Notes: a model not told the origin generated them from the sequence alone. DNA of 64,000 bases from Idiomarina sp. (GCA_020831965.1 JAFIFP010000004.1:62001-126000), one strand, 5' to 3'; positions 19,430 through 29,762 are shown, numbered from the stretch's first letter. Made by a program: numbers and translations.

Positions 19430-21019
19430 TTAGTTTGGTTCGTTAGCCGGTACAATAAATTGAGGCTGACGGAAGCCACCGAGCTCCGCTTCAAGCATGC
19501 CTGCAAAACCAAAGATAAGGGCTTCACTCCATGGGCGGCCGACAATACTTATGCCCAGTGGTAATTCGCCTTCTTGTCCCGCTGGTAAAGTCAGTGAAGG
19601 ATAGCCAGATACTGCGGCCGCAGTTGAGGTACCAAAATTGAAGCCATCACCGTCCTCGTGGTTAATCGGCCATGCGGGGCCATAGGAAGGCATCAGGATG
19701 AGATCTAGTGACTGTTCCACGAGGTAACTATCAAGATGGGCTGAAGACAACTCGCGTCCACGGGTTAACGCTTGCAGGTAACTCTCTTCGGCTTCGATAA
19801 GATCTACGGCTACTGCTGCTTCAAAATACTCTTGGCCAAAAAGATGTAGTACTTGATCGGCATGGGCGAGATTGTATTCAATGATAGCAGCCATATCTGC
19901 CGCTTGCGCTGGCGATTGGAACTCGCTTAACCAGGCATTAAGGTCACGTTGAAACTCATAAATAAGGACCTCTATTTCAGCCGCATAAAGTTCATTTGGT
20001 AAACTCCATTCGGCAATTTCCACCACCTCGATTCCTTGTGCTCGCAGTCGTTCAATAATGTTTTGTGTCATCGCCGCCACACCGTCGAAACGCTGATCAT
20101 AGGCACGAACCACACCAACACGCTCGACACGAGAGCCCGCTTTAACGGCTTCGGTGAGAGGTATACCGTACTCGCGCCGTGCTTCATAAGTGCTCATAGC
20201 GTCGAGGAGCAATGCAGAACCATACACAGTGCGAGTCATGGGGCCGGCAATATCCTGGGCCGAAGCAATAGGAATGATCCCATGCCCTGAGACGCTACCC
20301 CGCGTCGATTTCATGCCGACCACACCGTTAATGGCTGCAGGACACATAATGGAGCCGTCAGTTTCTGTGCCTATGGCGAGGACAGCCATGTCAGCGGCCA
20401 CGGCGACGCCTGAGCCTGAGCTTGAACCACAGGGGGTATGCGTTGTAAGGAAAGGATTTCGTGTTTGTCCACCTAAGCCGGACCAACCACTTGAAGAATT
20501 TTGACCGCGGAAGTTCGCCCATTCAGACAAGTTGGCTTTACCAATAATTATTGCGCCCTTGGCACGAAGTTGCGCCACGAGTTCGGCGTCAACGTCAGTG
20601 GTAAAACCTTCTAGCACTTGTGCGCCCGCAGTCGTTGGCAGTCCATCATTGGTGGCAATGTTCGCTTTCAGAATGACAGGAAATCCATGCAACGGCCCCA
20701 AGAATTCACCCTGTGCCCGCTGCGCATCTCGTTCGCGAGCCATCGCCAAGGCCTCTGGATGAATATCAATGATTGCTCGCAGTTCTGGGCCTTGGGTATT
20801 GAGTTGCTCAATGCGTTCGAGATAGTGCTGGATGAGCATTTCACTGGTCAAAGCGCCAGATTCGAAGTGCATTTGAATGTCAGCGGCAGTTAACCAAGCC
20901 GGATCAACCGGCAGTGTTTCAGTGGTTTGTGGTGAACAACCGATAATCGATAGGCTTACAAGCCCAAGAGCGAGGTAGCGGACTAGGTGGCGCACAAGGA
21001 AATCCTTATTCTGACTCAA
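19430..21019 (-). CDS. Amidase-signature-family lipoprotein
   Basis: A 529-residue enzyme with an N-terminal lipoprotein signal: hydrophobic LALGLVSLSIIGC with the lipobox Cys near residue 28. The amidase signature (PF01425) is complete: the catalytic Lys in GFPVILKANI, the Gly/Ser-rich CGSSSGSGVAVAADMAVLAIGTETDGS with the cis-Ser and nucleophile Ser, and the GPMTRTV block. Members hydrolyse amide bonds in diverse small molecules; the substrate here is not predictable. Anchoring suggests action in the periplasm. It is probably transcribed with ubiG, 37 bp downstream, although the two functions are unrelated. Confidence 0.88.
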   Translation of the reverse strand: MSQNKDFLVRHLVRYLALGLVSLSIIGCSPQTTETLPVDPAWLTAADIQMHFESGALTSEMLIQHYLERIEQLNTQGPELRAIIDIHPEALAMARERDAQRAQGEFLGPLHGFPVILKANIATNDGLPTTAGAQVLEGFTTDVDAELVAQLRAKGAIIIGKANLSEWANFRGQNSSSGWSGLGGQTRNPFLTTHTPCGSSSGSGVAVAADMAVLAIGTETDGSIMCPAAINGVVGMKSTRGSVSGHGIIPIASAQDIAGPMTRTVYGSALLLDAMSTYEARREYGIPLTEAVKAGSRVERVGVVRAYDQRFDGVAAMTQNIIERLRAQGIEVVEIAEWSLPNELYAAEIEVLIYEFQRDLNAWLSEFQSPAQAADMAAIIEYNLAHADQVLHLFGQEYFEAAVAVDLIEAEESYLQALTRGRELSSAHLDSYLVEQSLDLILMPSYGPAWPINHEDGDGFNFGTSTAAAVSGYPSLTLPAGQEGELPLGISIVGRPWSEALIFGFAGMLEAELGGFRQPQFIVPANEPN

Positions 21020-21126
21020 GAATGTTTTACAGCATGCCTCGGTTGGGAAGGAATCGCCAACCGAGAAAAACGATTACATTTAAATTAAACGTTCTAAAAT
21101 GCAGATAAGAGATATAACTGAGGCAT

Positions 21127-22122
21127 CTAGGTTTGTTCGCCGAACACCATAGTGATGTCGCGACCGCGACGTTTTGCTTCATACAATGCTGTATCTGCCG
21201 CCTTCACAAGTTCATAGGAGGACGCGCCATGCTCTGGATAGGTGGCGAGCCCAATAGATAAGGTCACGTCGAGGGCTGGGTCCTCGGCCTGTAAAACCTC
21301 ACGCTGAAGCTGAGTTTTTAGCTGCGCGCAGAGTAGCTTGGTATCCTTTAAGTCTGTCTCAGGCAAAATGAACAGGAATTCATCTCCTCCATACCGAAAC
21401 ATAATATCACTGCCGCGCCGATTCTGACGGAAAAAATAACCCAAGTTGCGCAGTACGATATCCCCGGTTTGGTGCCCGTAGTTGTCATTCAGCTGCTTAA
21501 AGTGGTCGAGGTCGATCATCATGATGGTCAGCGGCTGGTTTTGACGCCGAGCGCGAGCCATTTCATGATTCAAGAACTCATCTAAATGGCGCCGATTCAG
21601 GAGTGAGGTCAGGGGATCGCGAATGGACTCCTCCTCAAGCTTGCGTTGTACGAGTTCAAGTTCTCTAACTTTACTCTCTAGTGAGCGACGGCTTGACTCA
21701 AGAGACTCTTGTATTGATTTGCGAAAACTTATGTTGCGTGAGATTCCTCCGATCAAGTAACCCTCTTCGCCCTCGGCTTCGAAGCGAAACAAACTTGTTT
21801 CAAAGACTTCATAACGAAACTCTGTGTCGCCGCTATCTTCTTCGTAAACGATGGCTTCGCCACTTTCAATGACTTGCTGGTAGGTTTCGTTGATACGCTT
21901 TGCGCCAGGGGTGTAATTGAGCACTTCAGAAATAGTTTTACCAACCACTTCGTCTGGCGATTTCCCAAAAAATCGCAGCATGGCGGCATTACCGGCAAGA
22001 ATTTTAAACTCGCCATCGTCGACTGGCTGAGCAATAAAGATGTGATCACTTAGTTGGTTGAGGAAGCTAGAGAGCCCATCTTTGGAAATTTGAAAGTAGT
22101 CTGTATTTTTCATGGTTACCAC
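21127..22122 (-). CDS. PAS-GGDEF diguanylate cyclase
   Basis: A 331-residue cytoplasmic protein. A PAS sensor domain (about 20-130) precedes a coiled coil (about 130-165) and a GGDEF domain (about 165-325). The active-site motif GGDEF is intact, and RGSD five residues before it is the RxxD inhibitory site, so an active, product-inhibited cyclase is expected. The DPLTSLLNRRHLDEFL opening and DLDHFKQLND metal-binding block are also present. It makes c-di-GMP in response to an unknown PAS signal. GTG 22122 is used here with a GGCGAG upstream; ATG 22113 is an alternative. Confidence 0.92.
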   Translation of the reverse strand: MVTMKNTDYFQISKDGLSSFLNQLSDHIFIAQPVDDGEFKILAGNAAMLRFFGKSPDEVVGKTISEVLNYTPGAKRINETYQQVIESGEAIVYEEDSGDTEFRYEVFETSLFRFEAEGEEGYLIGGISRNISFRKSIQESLESSRRSLESKVRELELVQRKLEEESIRDPLTSLLNRRHLDEFLNHEMARARRQNQPLTIMMIDLDHFKQLNDNYGHQTGDIVLRNLGYFFRQNRRGSDIMFRYGGDEFLFILPETDLKDTKLLCAQLKTQLQREVLQAEDPALDVTLSIGLATYPEHGASSYELVKAADTALYEAKRRGRDITMVFGEQT

Positions 22123-22176
22123 ACATCTCGCCGCGCGAGTTATCTATCAAAACCATAGCAGTCGGCGCCTACATAC

Positions 22177-22602
22177 TCAATCCTCCTTACGAGAATTTGG
22201 CATTCTGCGATAGACCCATGCCATCGAGCCGTCGTCGAGTGGATAGAGAAAGCGCTCATAACGAGTGCCAACCCGCTCATAACGATCAAGTCGACGGAGC
22301 TGTAACGGTGTTACATAAAGTAGTTCGCCCTCGGTCATTGCGTCTGGATCGGGCGTTAAATCGAGGCCTGTACGCCGATAGCCTGGCAATCGGGCTGGAG
22401 TTCCTGCAATCCAAGAACGGGTCACTAGAGTGCGGACAAACTTATTCCGCAAGGTGCCAAAGACGAACACACGATGCGTGGCCGCTTCGTCAATCGCAAG
22501 GGTCGTTTCTGATGGCGTATAACGAAAGGGGCTCAGCCAGATGAACCAGAATACGATAAAGGCGAGCGCTAGGGCTCCTAAAATCCATGTCATCATTCTC
22601 AC
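22177..22602 (-). CDS. Membrane-anchored gamma-glutamylcyclotransferase-fold protein
   Basis: A 141-residue protein. Residues 5-26 form one hydrophobic helix, followed by a small domain with the GGCT-like signatures VFVFGTLRN, ARLPGYRR, GELLYVTPLQLRRLDRYE and WVYRR. This fold covers gamma-glutamylcyclotransferases, AIG2 and YtfP proteins; enzymatic activity depends on a Glu, for which the Glu in TEGEL or LDRYE is the candidate. A membrane anchor is unusual for the family. It is divergent from the M49-like gene and lies 54 bp upstream of the GGDEF gene, possibly in the same operon. Confidence 0.72.
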   Translation of the reverse strand: MRMMTWILGALALAFIVFWFIWLSPFRYTPSETTLAIDEAATHRVFVFGTLRNKFVRTLVTRSWIAGTPARLPGYRRTGLDLTPDPDAMTEGELLYVTPLQLRRLDRYERVGTRYERFLYPLDDGSMAWVYRRMPNSRKED

Positions 22603-22678
22603 ATCGCTTATCCGTTTTATGTGCCTTGTTTTTGTGTATCATGCCAAGATCATCAAAACAACAATAAGGGCTCTCGCC

Positions 22679-24352
22679 ATGAAGGTTTCGCGACTCTATG
22701 CAACGCTTGGTCGTCTTACAGTGGTGAGTGCTGCCACGTTGACTTTACTTGCCTGTACTCCGCCTGAAGAAGTTTGCTGCGCTCCAGCACAATTGGTGAG
22801 TGGGGCCGAGCAGCGACTGGATATTTATCTTCCGGTCACCATGGCTGATGTGGACATTTCGCACTTACCCGCCCACAAGCGCGAGATGCTGAGCCTACTT
22901 ATTGATGCCGCCGAGATTATGGATGAGCTGTTTTGGTTGCAGGCTTATACAGGCGACCGAGATGAGCTGTTGGAATCTATGTACGATCCGCGGGTGCGGG
23001 CCTTTGCTGAAATTAATTATGGCCCATGGGATCGCTTGAACAACGATCAACCCTTTATTCAGGGCTATGCCGAGAAACCTTATGGTGCGAATTTTTATCC
23101 TGTCGATATAACGCGAGAAGAGTTTGATGCGGCATCACTTGAGGGCAAAGATGATCTGTATACGCTAATTCGTCGCAATGACGCAGGTGAGCTCTATACC
23201 ATTCCTTACCGTGAAGCCTACCAGCGTCAATTGACTGAGGCGGCCGGTATTCTTCGGCAAGTGGCTGCACTGTCGCAAGACCCTCAGTTTGCTGAGTATT
23301 TGCGGTTGCGCGCGGATGCATTTTTAACGGATGACTATCAACCCTCTGACTACGCCTGGATGGACGTTACCGATAATTTGATTGATGTCATTATCGGTCC
23401 CATTGAGATCTATGAAGATCGATTGTTCGGTTATAAAGCCGCCTTTGAAGCTTATATCTTGGTGAAGGATCTGGAGTGGAGTGAGCGGCTTGCGGTGTAT
23501 GCGGAGACATTACCGGCGTTGCAACGGGGACTACCGGTTCCTGACGAATACAAAGCCGAAGAACCAGGTACAGATGCTCAGTTAAATGCTTACGACGTGA
23601 TTTATTATGCCGGTCACACCAATGCAGGCAGCAAGACCATTGCCGTCAACTTACCCAACGACGAGGAAGTACAACTCGCGAAAGGTACGCGGCGGTCGCA
23701 ACTGAAGAATTCTATGCGCGCCAAGTTCGACGGGATTCTAGTGCACATTGCCGACGAACTTATTGTGCCAGAACAACGCCCCCATATTACTTTCGATGCG
23801 TTCTTTGCGAACACCATGTTTCACGAAGTCGCTCATGGACTGGGAATTAAGAATTTAGTGGATGGTGAAGGAACGGTGCGGGCGGCTTTACGCGAATATG
23901 CTGCGCCACTCGAGGAAGGCAAAGCGGATATCCTTGGACTGTATATGGTGACGCAACTCATGGACGATGGCATCTTAACTGAAGGGCAGCTCGAAGATTA
24001 TTACGTGACTTTCCTTGCCGGGATCTTTCGTTCAGTGCGCTTCGGCGCTTCGAGTGCGCATGGAATGGCGAACATGATCCGTTTTAACTATTTTGCCGAG
24101 CATGACGCATTTGTCCGCAATGGGGCGGGCCAATATGCCGTAAACATGGACAACATGCGTGCTGCAATGAACAGCCTGTCAGAGCTCATCTTGCGCCTGC
24201 AAGGCGACGGCGATTATGCCGGTGTGCATCGTTTATTCGAGGAAATGGGGCATATGGGACCGGATTTACAAAGTGATTTAGATCGTCTGGAGCAAGCTGC
24301 TATTCCAGTCGATGTGCACTTTGAGCAAGGTAAGTCGGTGTTAGGTTTGTAA
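22679..24352 (+). CDS. Peptidase M49-like (dipeptidyl-peptidase III related) lipoprotein
   Basis: A 557-residue protein with a lipoprotein signal; the lipobox is LLAC near residue 25. The zinc site is visible as MFHEVAHGLGIKN followed about 45 residues later by LEEGKADILGL, supplying the third ligand Glu. This arrangement and the surrounding RAKFD, FDAFFANT and LREYAAPLEEGKAD text match the bacterial M49-like group also found as the C-terminal part of plant Nudix hydrolase 3. Substrate unknown; dipeptide removal is a family-based guess. ATG 22679 is preferred since the longer frame from 22541 covers the promoter region and would bury the signal peptide. Confidence 0.82.
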   Translation: MKVSRLYATLGRLTVVSAATLTLLACTPPEEVCCAPAQLVSGAEQRLDIYLPVTMADVDISHLPAHKREMLSLLIDAAEIMDELFWLQAYTGDRDELLESMYDPRVRAFAEINYGPWDRLNNDQPFIQGYAEKPYGANFYPVDITREEFDAASLEGKDDLYTLIRRNDAGELYTIPYREAYQRQLTEAAGILRQVAALSQDPQFAEYLRLRADAFLTDDYQPSDYAWMDVTDNLIDVIIGPIEIYEDRLFGYKAAFEAYILVKDLEWSERLAVYAETLPALQRGLPVPDEYKAEEPGTDAQLNAYDVIYYAGHTNAGSKTIAVNLPNDEEVQLAKGTRRSQLKNSMRAKFDGILVHIADELIVPEQRPHITFDAFFANTMFHEVAHGLGIKNLVDGEGTVRAALREYAAPLEEGKADILGLYMVTQLMDDGILTEGQLEDYYVTFLAGIFRSVRFGASSAHGMANMIRFNYFAEHDAFVRNGAGQYAVNMDNMRAAMNSLSELILRLQGDGDYAGVHRLFEEMGHMGPDLQSDLDRLEQAAIPVDVHFEQGKSVLGL

Positions 24353-24375
24353 CCCCACTGCGGCCATAAAAAATT

Positions 24376-24420
24376 CGCCACAGATTGGTTAAAATCGCTA
24401 ATCTGTGGTGATTTTATTTC
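24376..24420 (+). terminator. Terminator after the M49-like gene
   Basis: CCACAGATT (24378-24386) pairs with AATCTGTGG (24400-24408) around a 13-nt loop, followed by a T-rich stretch. Confidence 0.65.
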
Positions 24421-24529
24421 TAACGCCTCGCCATTTGTATGGTGTAAAGCATTGATATTTAATGAATAATAAGGTTGGCCTAGCCTTTGCAGAATGACTC
24501 TCGTTATTCAAACCATAGGGAATCGAGAG

Positions 24530-25309
24530 ATGAGTACTGTATTTGCAACAACCTTAGTCGGCATGTCGTTAATCAGCGGTGTGAATGTTTCGACTAGTCA
24601 TCAATGCCAAGTAAGCTTCGATTATGACCTCCACGCTTCCAATGACTACGTTGCTGTATCTCACGATGGGCAAGAGCGTTGGCGCATTACCGACAATGGA
24701 CAATTATTTCTAGCCGGTCAGCCGGTGCGCGTGTCCGCTACGCAACAAGACCTGCTGCATCAATATAAGATGGGAAATGAGCGCCAAGCTGGCGGCATCG
24801 TGATGATCATGGAAGATGCTTCAGAACTTGTCAGCTATGCATTAACCACAACCTTCTCTGAACTATTTGGTGGGCGTTCACGCGTGGTGCGTCGGGTTGA
24901 AAGCTTGAACGAGACCTTGCAAGACGAGTTCCGCTCTATTGCTAGTTATGAGTCGGGCATTTACTCGATTCGTGGGTCCGAAATTGATGCCTTTGGTGAC
25001 CGTTTGTCGTCGACCCTTGATTCGGAGATCGAAGAGATTATCACCGAGTCCATGGGGAGCATGTTCATGATGATTGGTCGGGCTCTTTTAACAGGCTCAG
25101 GTAGTTTTGAAAATCGCATGAACCAGTTTGAGCAGCGCATGGAAACTTGGGCTGAAAGTTTCGAGCAAGAAATTGAGTTACGAGCTGAGCGAATTGAGCA
25201 ACGGGCCGAGTTCATGTGTCAGGACTTCGCCGCGCTTGCGGAGATTGAGCATGAATTGATCGCATGGCAACCTGCTTTCGCTGATTACGCACTCTTTTCC
25301 AAACGCTAA
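24530..25309 (+). CDS. DUF2884 (YggN-like) exported protein
   Basis: A 259-residue protein. The start MSTVFATTLVGMSLISGVNVSTSHQC looks like a signal peptide. The next part, CQVSFDYDLHASNDYVAVSHDG, and the later ENRMNQFEQRMETWAESFEQEIELRAE helical segment fit YggN/DUF2884, a family of unknown function in gammaproteobacteria. The C-terminal half is rich in long charged helices. ATG 24530, with GAGAG just upstream, is preferred over ATG 24494. Monocistronic, closed by a strong terminator. Confidence 0.78.
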   Translation: MSTVFATTLVGMSLISGVNVSTSHQCQVSFDYDLHASNDYVAVSHDGQERWRITDNGQLFLAGQPVRVSATQQDLLHQYKMGNERQAGGIVMIMEDASELVSYALTTTFSELFGGRSRVVRRVESLNETLQDEFRSIASYESGIYSIRGSEIDAFGDRLSSTLDSEIEEIITESMGSMFMMIGRALLTGSGSFENRMNQFEQRMETWAESFEQEIELRAERIEQRAEFMCQDFAALAEIEHELIAWQPAFADYALFSKR

Positions 25310-25339
25310 TAGCGACTCCAGTAGCTTTAACCTGCCAAT

Positions 25340-25363
25340 AGCCCGGGATATCCCGGGCTTTTC
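25340..25363 (+). terminator. Terminator after the DUF2884 gene
   Basis: AGCCCGGG (25340-25347) and CCCGGGCT (25352-25359) form a GC-rich stem with an ATAT loop, followed by TTTTCTG. Confidence 0.9.
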
Positions 25364-25544
25364 TGTTCTAGATTTTCTGCTCTCATAGCTACTCGCTTAA
25401 CCCCTGTTGTGAGCACCATACTCGCTATACTTCGCCGATTCACGTCGCACAGGGTAAGGTATTCGCCGTGAAAGGATGATTTCTGTTCATCTATTTGGCA
25501 CATTGATAGTCATATATTTGAGAAAATCTCAAAAGGAGTCCGTG

Positions 25545-26595
25545 TTGAAAATTCGATTCAGGAATCTTTGTGCCGCTCATTGCTGCATGCAGTGAGTCTG
25601 GAGATTCCGAGAGTGCCTCGAATGCAAATACAGATGGTGAGCGTGTGACTCCCATTGCCGCCTATGAGGTAGTTCATCGTGATATGTCCCGGCAACTTAA
25701 TCTTTCTGCGTCGGTGGTGACACGTATTAGTGTCAGCCTAAGTAGTCGGACACAAGGCTTGGTCGCAGAGGTTTTGGTTGAGGAAGGTGACCTTGTTGAG
25801 GCCGGCGATGTGCTGGCACGTTTTGATGTGGAAGAACAAGGCGCAGAGCTAGCGCGAGCGCAAGCGCGGGCCCGAGAAACACAACTTGAGCGTGAGCGAA
25901 TTGAGCAGCTGCGCGAGAGTGAAACGGTGAGTGTGGCTGAATTGCAACGTGCGCAAGCCGCATATGAAGTGGCGCAAGCAGAGCAACTGCTTTGGCAAAC
26001 ACGGTTAGATTTTGGAGAAATTCGAGCGCCCCAACGCGGTGTAATTACCTAGCGTTTTATTGATGTGGGTGAATCAGTCGAGTTTCGCGATCCTCTCTTT
26101 GCTATGGCATCTATGGATTAGTTGGTATTGAGACCGGGCGTTTCAGAGCGAGATATTCGTCATCTGAGTGTGGGTCAAGAAGTGCCTGTGCGCTTGGATG
26201 CTGACCCTAATGTGGAGTGGACCGGCACCATTCGTCGAATTTTCCCAGCGGCTGACGCCAATAGCCGTTTGATCCATGTGGAGGTATTACTTCCTCCTGA
26301 GAGTTATGAGCAGGGCGTGCGTCCCGGATTTCTTGCACGCTTACCTCTCCTTGTCGACCCTCGTCCTGATGCGGTTGCGGTTCCTGCTGCTGCAGTCGGC
26401 GAAGACGGGGATGAGCGCTACATCTATGTGGTACGTGATGAGCGCTTACACAAGCAAATTATCACTACCGGCGTGACGCGAGGTCAATGGACTCAAGTAG
26501 AAGAAGGAATCGCGGTGGGCGATATTGTGCTGGCGACGAACCCGATAGATATGCGCGACGGCACCCGCGTGCGTATTGTGAACTGGCGGGGATAA
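25545..26595 (+). pseudogene. RND efflux periplasmic adaptor (membrane fusion protein), broken
   Basis: The coding sequence of an AcrA-type lipoprotein adaptor is readable but interrupted. TAG codons at 26050-26052 and 26119-26121 lie in the same frame as the sequence on both sides (GVIT-stop-RFIDVGESVEF ... MASMD-stop-LVLRPGVSERDI). In addition, GTG 25542 or TTG 25545 after an AAAAGGAG site starts a frame that stops after about 17 codons, while the lipobox PLIAAC lies one frame over, implying an indel near 25550-25570. The intact parts show biotinyl-lipoyl, helical hairpin and beta-barrel regions. The gene directly precedes a broken RND permease. I consider it a recent pseudogene. Confidence 0.85.
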
Positions 26596-26598
26596 GCG

Positions 26599-29500
26599 AT
26601 GAGTCAGCCGAGTTCAAATCCGCGGAAAGGGATCGCAAGCTTAGCCATTCGCCGACCCATCGGCACTTTGTCCATTGCTTCGGTAATTTTGGTTCTCGGC
26701 CTCTTTTTCGTGCAACGCCTTCCCGTTGATTTGCTGCCGCACATTGAATACCCACAGATTACGGTTACTGTGAACTACCCCGGTGTTGCTCCCGAAGTTA
26801 TGGAAGAGCAGGTCACTCGGGTATTGGAACGTAACTTAGCCGCCGTTGAGAACTTAGTCTTAATCGACGGGCGCGCCTCGGAGGGGCGGACGAATGTGAA
26901 CCTCCACTTCGAGTTGGGTACGAACTTAGACCTCGCACTTCAAGATGCGGGACGCTTATTGGAACTTGCCCGAACCCAGCTTCCACAAGATATCGAGCCA
27001 CCCCGACTGTATAAGCGAGACCCTTCGCAAGACCCTATTTGGCAAGCTGGATTTAGCTCCACCATTCGAAGTGAAGTGGAAGTGCGTGACTGGGTAGTGA
27101 ACCAACTGACTCCGCAGCTAGTGGCAATCTTTGGTGTGGCGGGTGTTGAGGTTGCGGGCGGCTTGCAACGAGAAATGGAAGTCATTGTCGATCAGCATCG
27201 ACTGCGCAGCTTCAACCTGCGAATGCAAGACGTCATTGATATGCTGGAAGGCGAGAATGTAGACATTGCATCTGGCTGGATGACTTCGGAGAGTTTCGAT
27301 GTCATGGCGAAAACCGATGGCATCCTCTCCTCAGCGGCAGACATTGAGGCGTTGTTACTACACGTACCTTATTCGGATGAACGGATTCGATTAAGTGAAG
27401 TTGCCGAAGTGCGGGACGGTTATCGAGAGCAACGGCTATTTTCAAGACTCAATGGTATTCCTGCCGTGCAAGTGTCTGTGACTAAGCTACCAGAGGCTAA
27501 TACCGTTGAAGTGGTGGAAGCGACGCAGCAAGTTATGACTCAATTGCAACGATCCGGTTTCTTGCCCGAAGACATCTCATACCAGCCGATTAACGACCCC
27601 GTGTACTTTATCCGTGGGGCTATTTCGAGTGTGGGTACTGCGGCATTGCTCGGCGGCGTGTTGGCCATGTTGATGGTGCTTCTATTCTTAGGCTCGTTGC
27701 GAAAAAGCTTCGTTGTGGGGTTGTCTATCCCAGTCGCAATCATGGCGACCTTTGCGTTGATGGGTGCGAGCGGTTTGACCTTGAACGTGATTAGCTTAGG
27801 TGGTTTGGCGCTGGGGGTAGGACTGTTATTAGACAATGCGATAGTCATGCTGGAAAACATTTTCAGGCACCATCGTCAGCTCAATAAGTCGGTCGATGAT
27901 TCAGCCCATGATGGTGCGCATGAGGTGAGCTCGGCTATTACGGCGGGAACGCTAACGAATTTGGCGGCAGTATTGCCGTTCTTATTAATTACCGGTTATG
28001 CCTCAATGATTTTCCGGGAGCTAATCCTCACCATCTCCTTTGCTATTTTGGCCACCTTAGCGGCCGCTTTAACCCTTGTACCTTTGTTAGCTCCCCTGTT
28101 AGCGCGGATTCGGTTTCAAAGCGGGTTAGAAACCAGCTGGCTGATTCGTCAGTTCAATCGCTTGATCGACACACTACAGGATCTCTATGTGCGCGCTTTG
28201 TCTCCTTTGCTGCGGTGGCGCTATGCGGTGATTGGTATTATCGCTCTCGCAATATTCGGAATTGTGCGTTTGGGGGCTGAGCTTGGGAATGAATTCTTAC
28301 CTCAGGTAGACGACGGTGGAGTGAGCGTTCGCATGGTGCTTCCAAGTGGTACGCCACCCCATGAAACCGATGCCGCAGCACGCCAAATTGAAGAAGTTGT
28401 GCAAGATATGCCCCATGTGGAAACCGTATTCTCCCTTGTGGGCGGTCATTTAGGGGGCGGTATTATTAATGAGCGCCCCGGTACCAGTAACATTCGAGTG
28501 CAACTGGTGCCTGCTTCCCAACGGCCTGAGATGACAGCAGGACAATGGGTGGCCGAAGCACAAGAGCGACTCGACGCATTGGAGTTACCTGGGGCGCGTA
28601 TTAGTGTTCGCCCGCCCTCTATTCAAGGATTGCAGTTTAGTCCGGGGGGCGCTGACTTTTCAGTGACGGTAGTGGGTAATGATCTGACAGGTTTGCGTTT
28701 AACGGCTCGAGACATTGCTGCAAGGCTTCAAGGCTTCAAGGCATTCCCGGCTTGGAAGGGGTTGAAGTTGGGCGCGAAGATCAAAGCCCGTTGATGCGTA
28801 TTCTGGTTGATCGCGAACGTGCAGCGGCCATGGGTATTCGTGTGTCCGAGATTGGTCATGCGGTTCGACACGCGGTGGATGGGGCGGTGCCAACCTACTT
28901 CCGCGACGGTGCATACGAATACGACGTGCGGGTGCGCTTGCCGAAAGACCAAGTTGCTGATGAGGAAGTGCTTGGCAACTTAATTCTCGACCGCGTTGGC
29001 GGACAACCTATTTTCTTGCGGGATGTGGCTGAGTTTGTGTTAGGTGAAGGGCCAGCTCATATTGAGCGTGAGAATCAAAACCGCGTTGTGCGGGTGAATG
29101 GTGATATTAATACCGCCGTATCTGATGTGGGAACCATCATGGCGGATGTCGACGGGCGAATGGCAGATTTCGATCTGCCGGAAGAATATAGTCTGATTTA
29201 TAGCGGTCAATGGGAAACCATTCAAGAAACCAACCGCGAACTTCGTACGGTCGTGATGCTTGCGTTGTTCCTCGTGTTTGTCGTGATGACGGTCCAGTAT
29301 GAACGCTTGGTGAATCCATTCGTCATTCTGACGGCTGCGCCTTTGGCACTCTTTGGCGTTGTGGGCATTTTGTGGCTGACCGGCACGCCGCTATCGGCAC
29401 CAGTTCTGATCGGGGTCGTACTCCTCATTGGGATTGTGGTAAACAATGCGATCTTGCTAGTGGAGTATATTGAAAAAGCGCGTCGGGACGATGGCCTAGA

Positions 29501-29762
29501 ACTCGAGGAGGCGGTTTTGCAAGCCGCTCGAATTCGTTTGCGGCCGATCCTGATGACCACACTGACTACTGTACTTGGCATGCTGCCATTGGCCATTGGT
29601 TTTGGCGAAGGTGCCGAAATCATGCACCCGCTGGCGCTCGCTGTTGTGGGCGGTCTCTTGAGTGCGATGTTCCTCACACTGTTCGTGGTGCCAACGCTCT
29701 ATTTAATCCTAAACCGCTGGGCGGCTGTTGGCATGCGCTGGTTGGTGAAAGGAACCGCTTAG
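26599..29762 (+). pseudogene. RND family efflux permease, frameshifted
   Basis: Two open frames, 26599-28794 and about 28719-29762, together encode one inner-membrane proton antiporter of about 1050 residues (HAE1/AcrB type). The first has the start ASLAIRRPIGTLS, the periplasmic porter domains and the GLLLDNAIVMLENI proton-relay helix; the second has the remaining porter part and the last membrane helices ending at residue Ala before TAG. The break is an exact 8-bp tandem duplication (AAGGCTTC at 28722 and 28730). Removing one copy restores the reading ARLQGIPGLEGVE without a gap. The adaptor upstream is also broken, so the pump is almost surely inactive. No TolC-type gene is adjacent. Confidence 0.9.
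28722..28737. repeat. 8-bp tandem duplication causing the RND permease frameshift
   Basis: AAGGCTTC occurs at 28722-28729 and again at 28730-28737, followed by the related AAGGCATT. The second copy shifts the frame by two. Confidence 0.9.

Noticed and set aside
26050-26121. Readthrough of the two TAG codons by suppression or a recoded amino acid
   Set aside because: Neighbouring genes end normally with TAG (for example 29762 and 42175 regions use ordinary stops), and the lipobox frameshift plus the permease frameshift point to decay instead.
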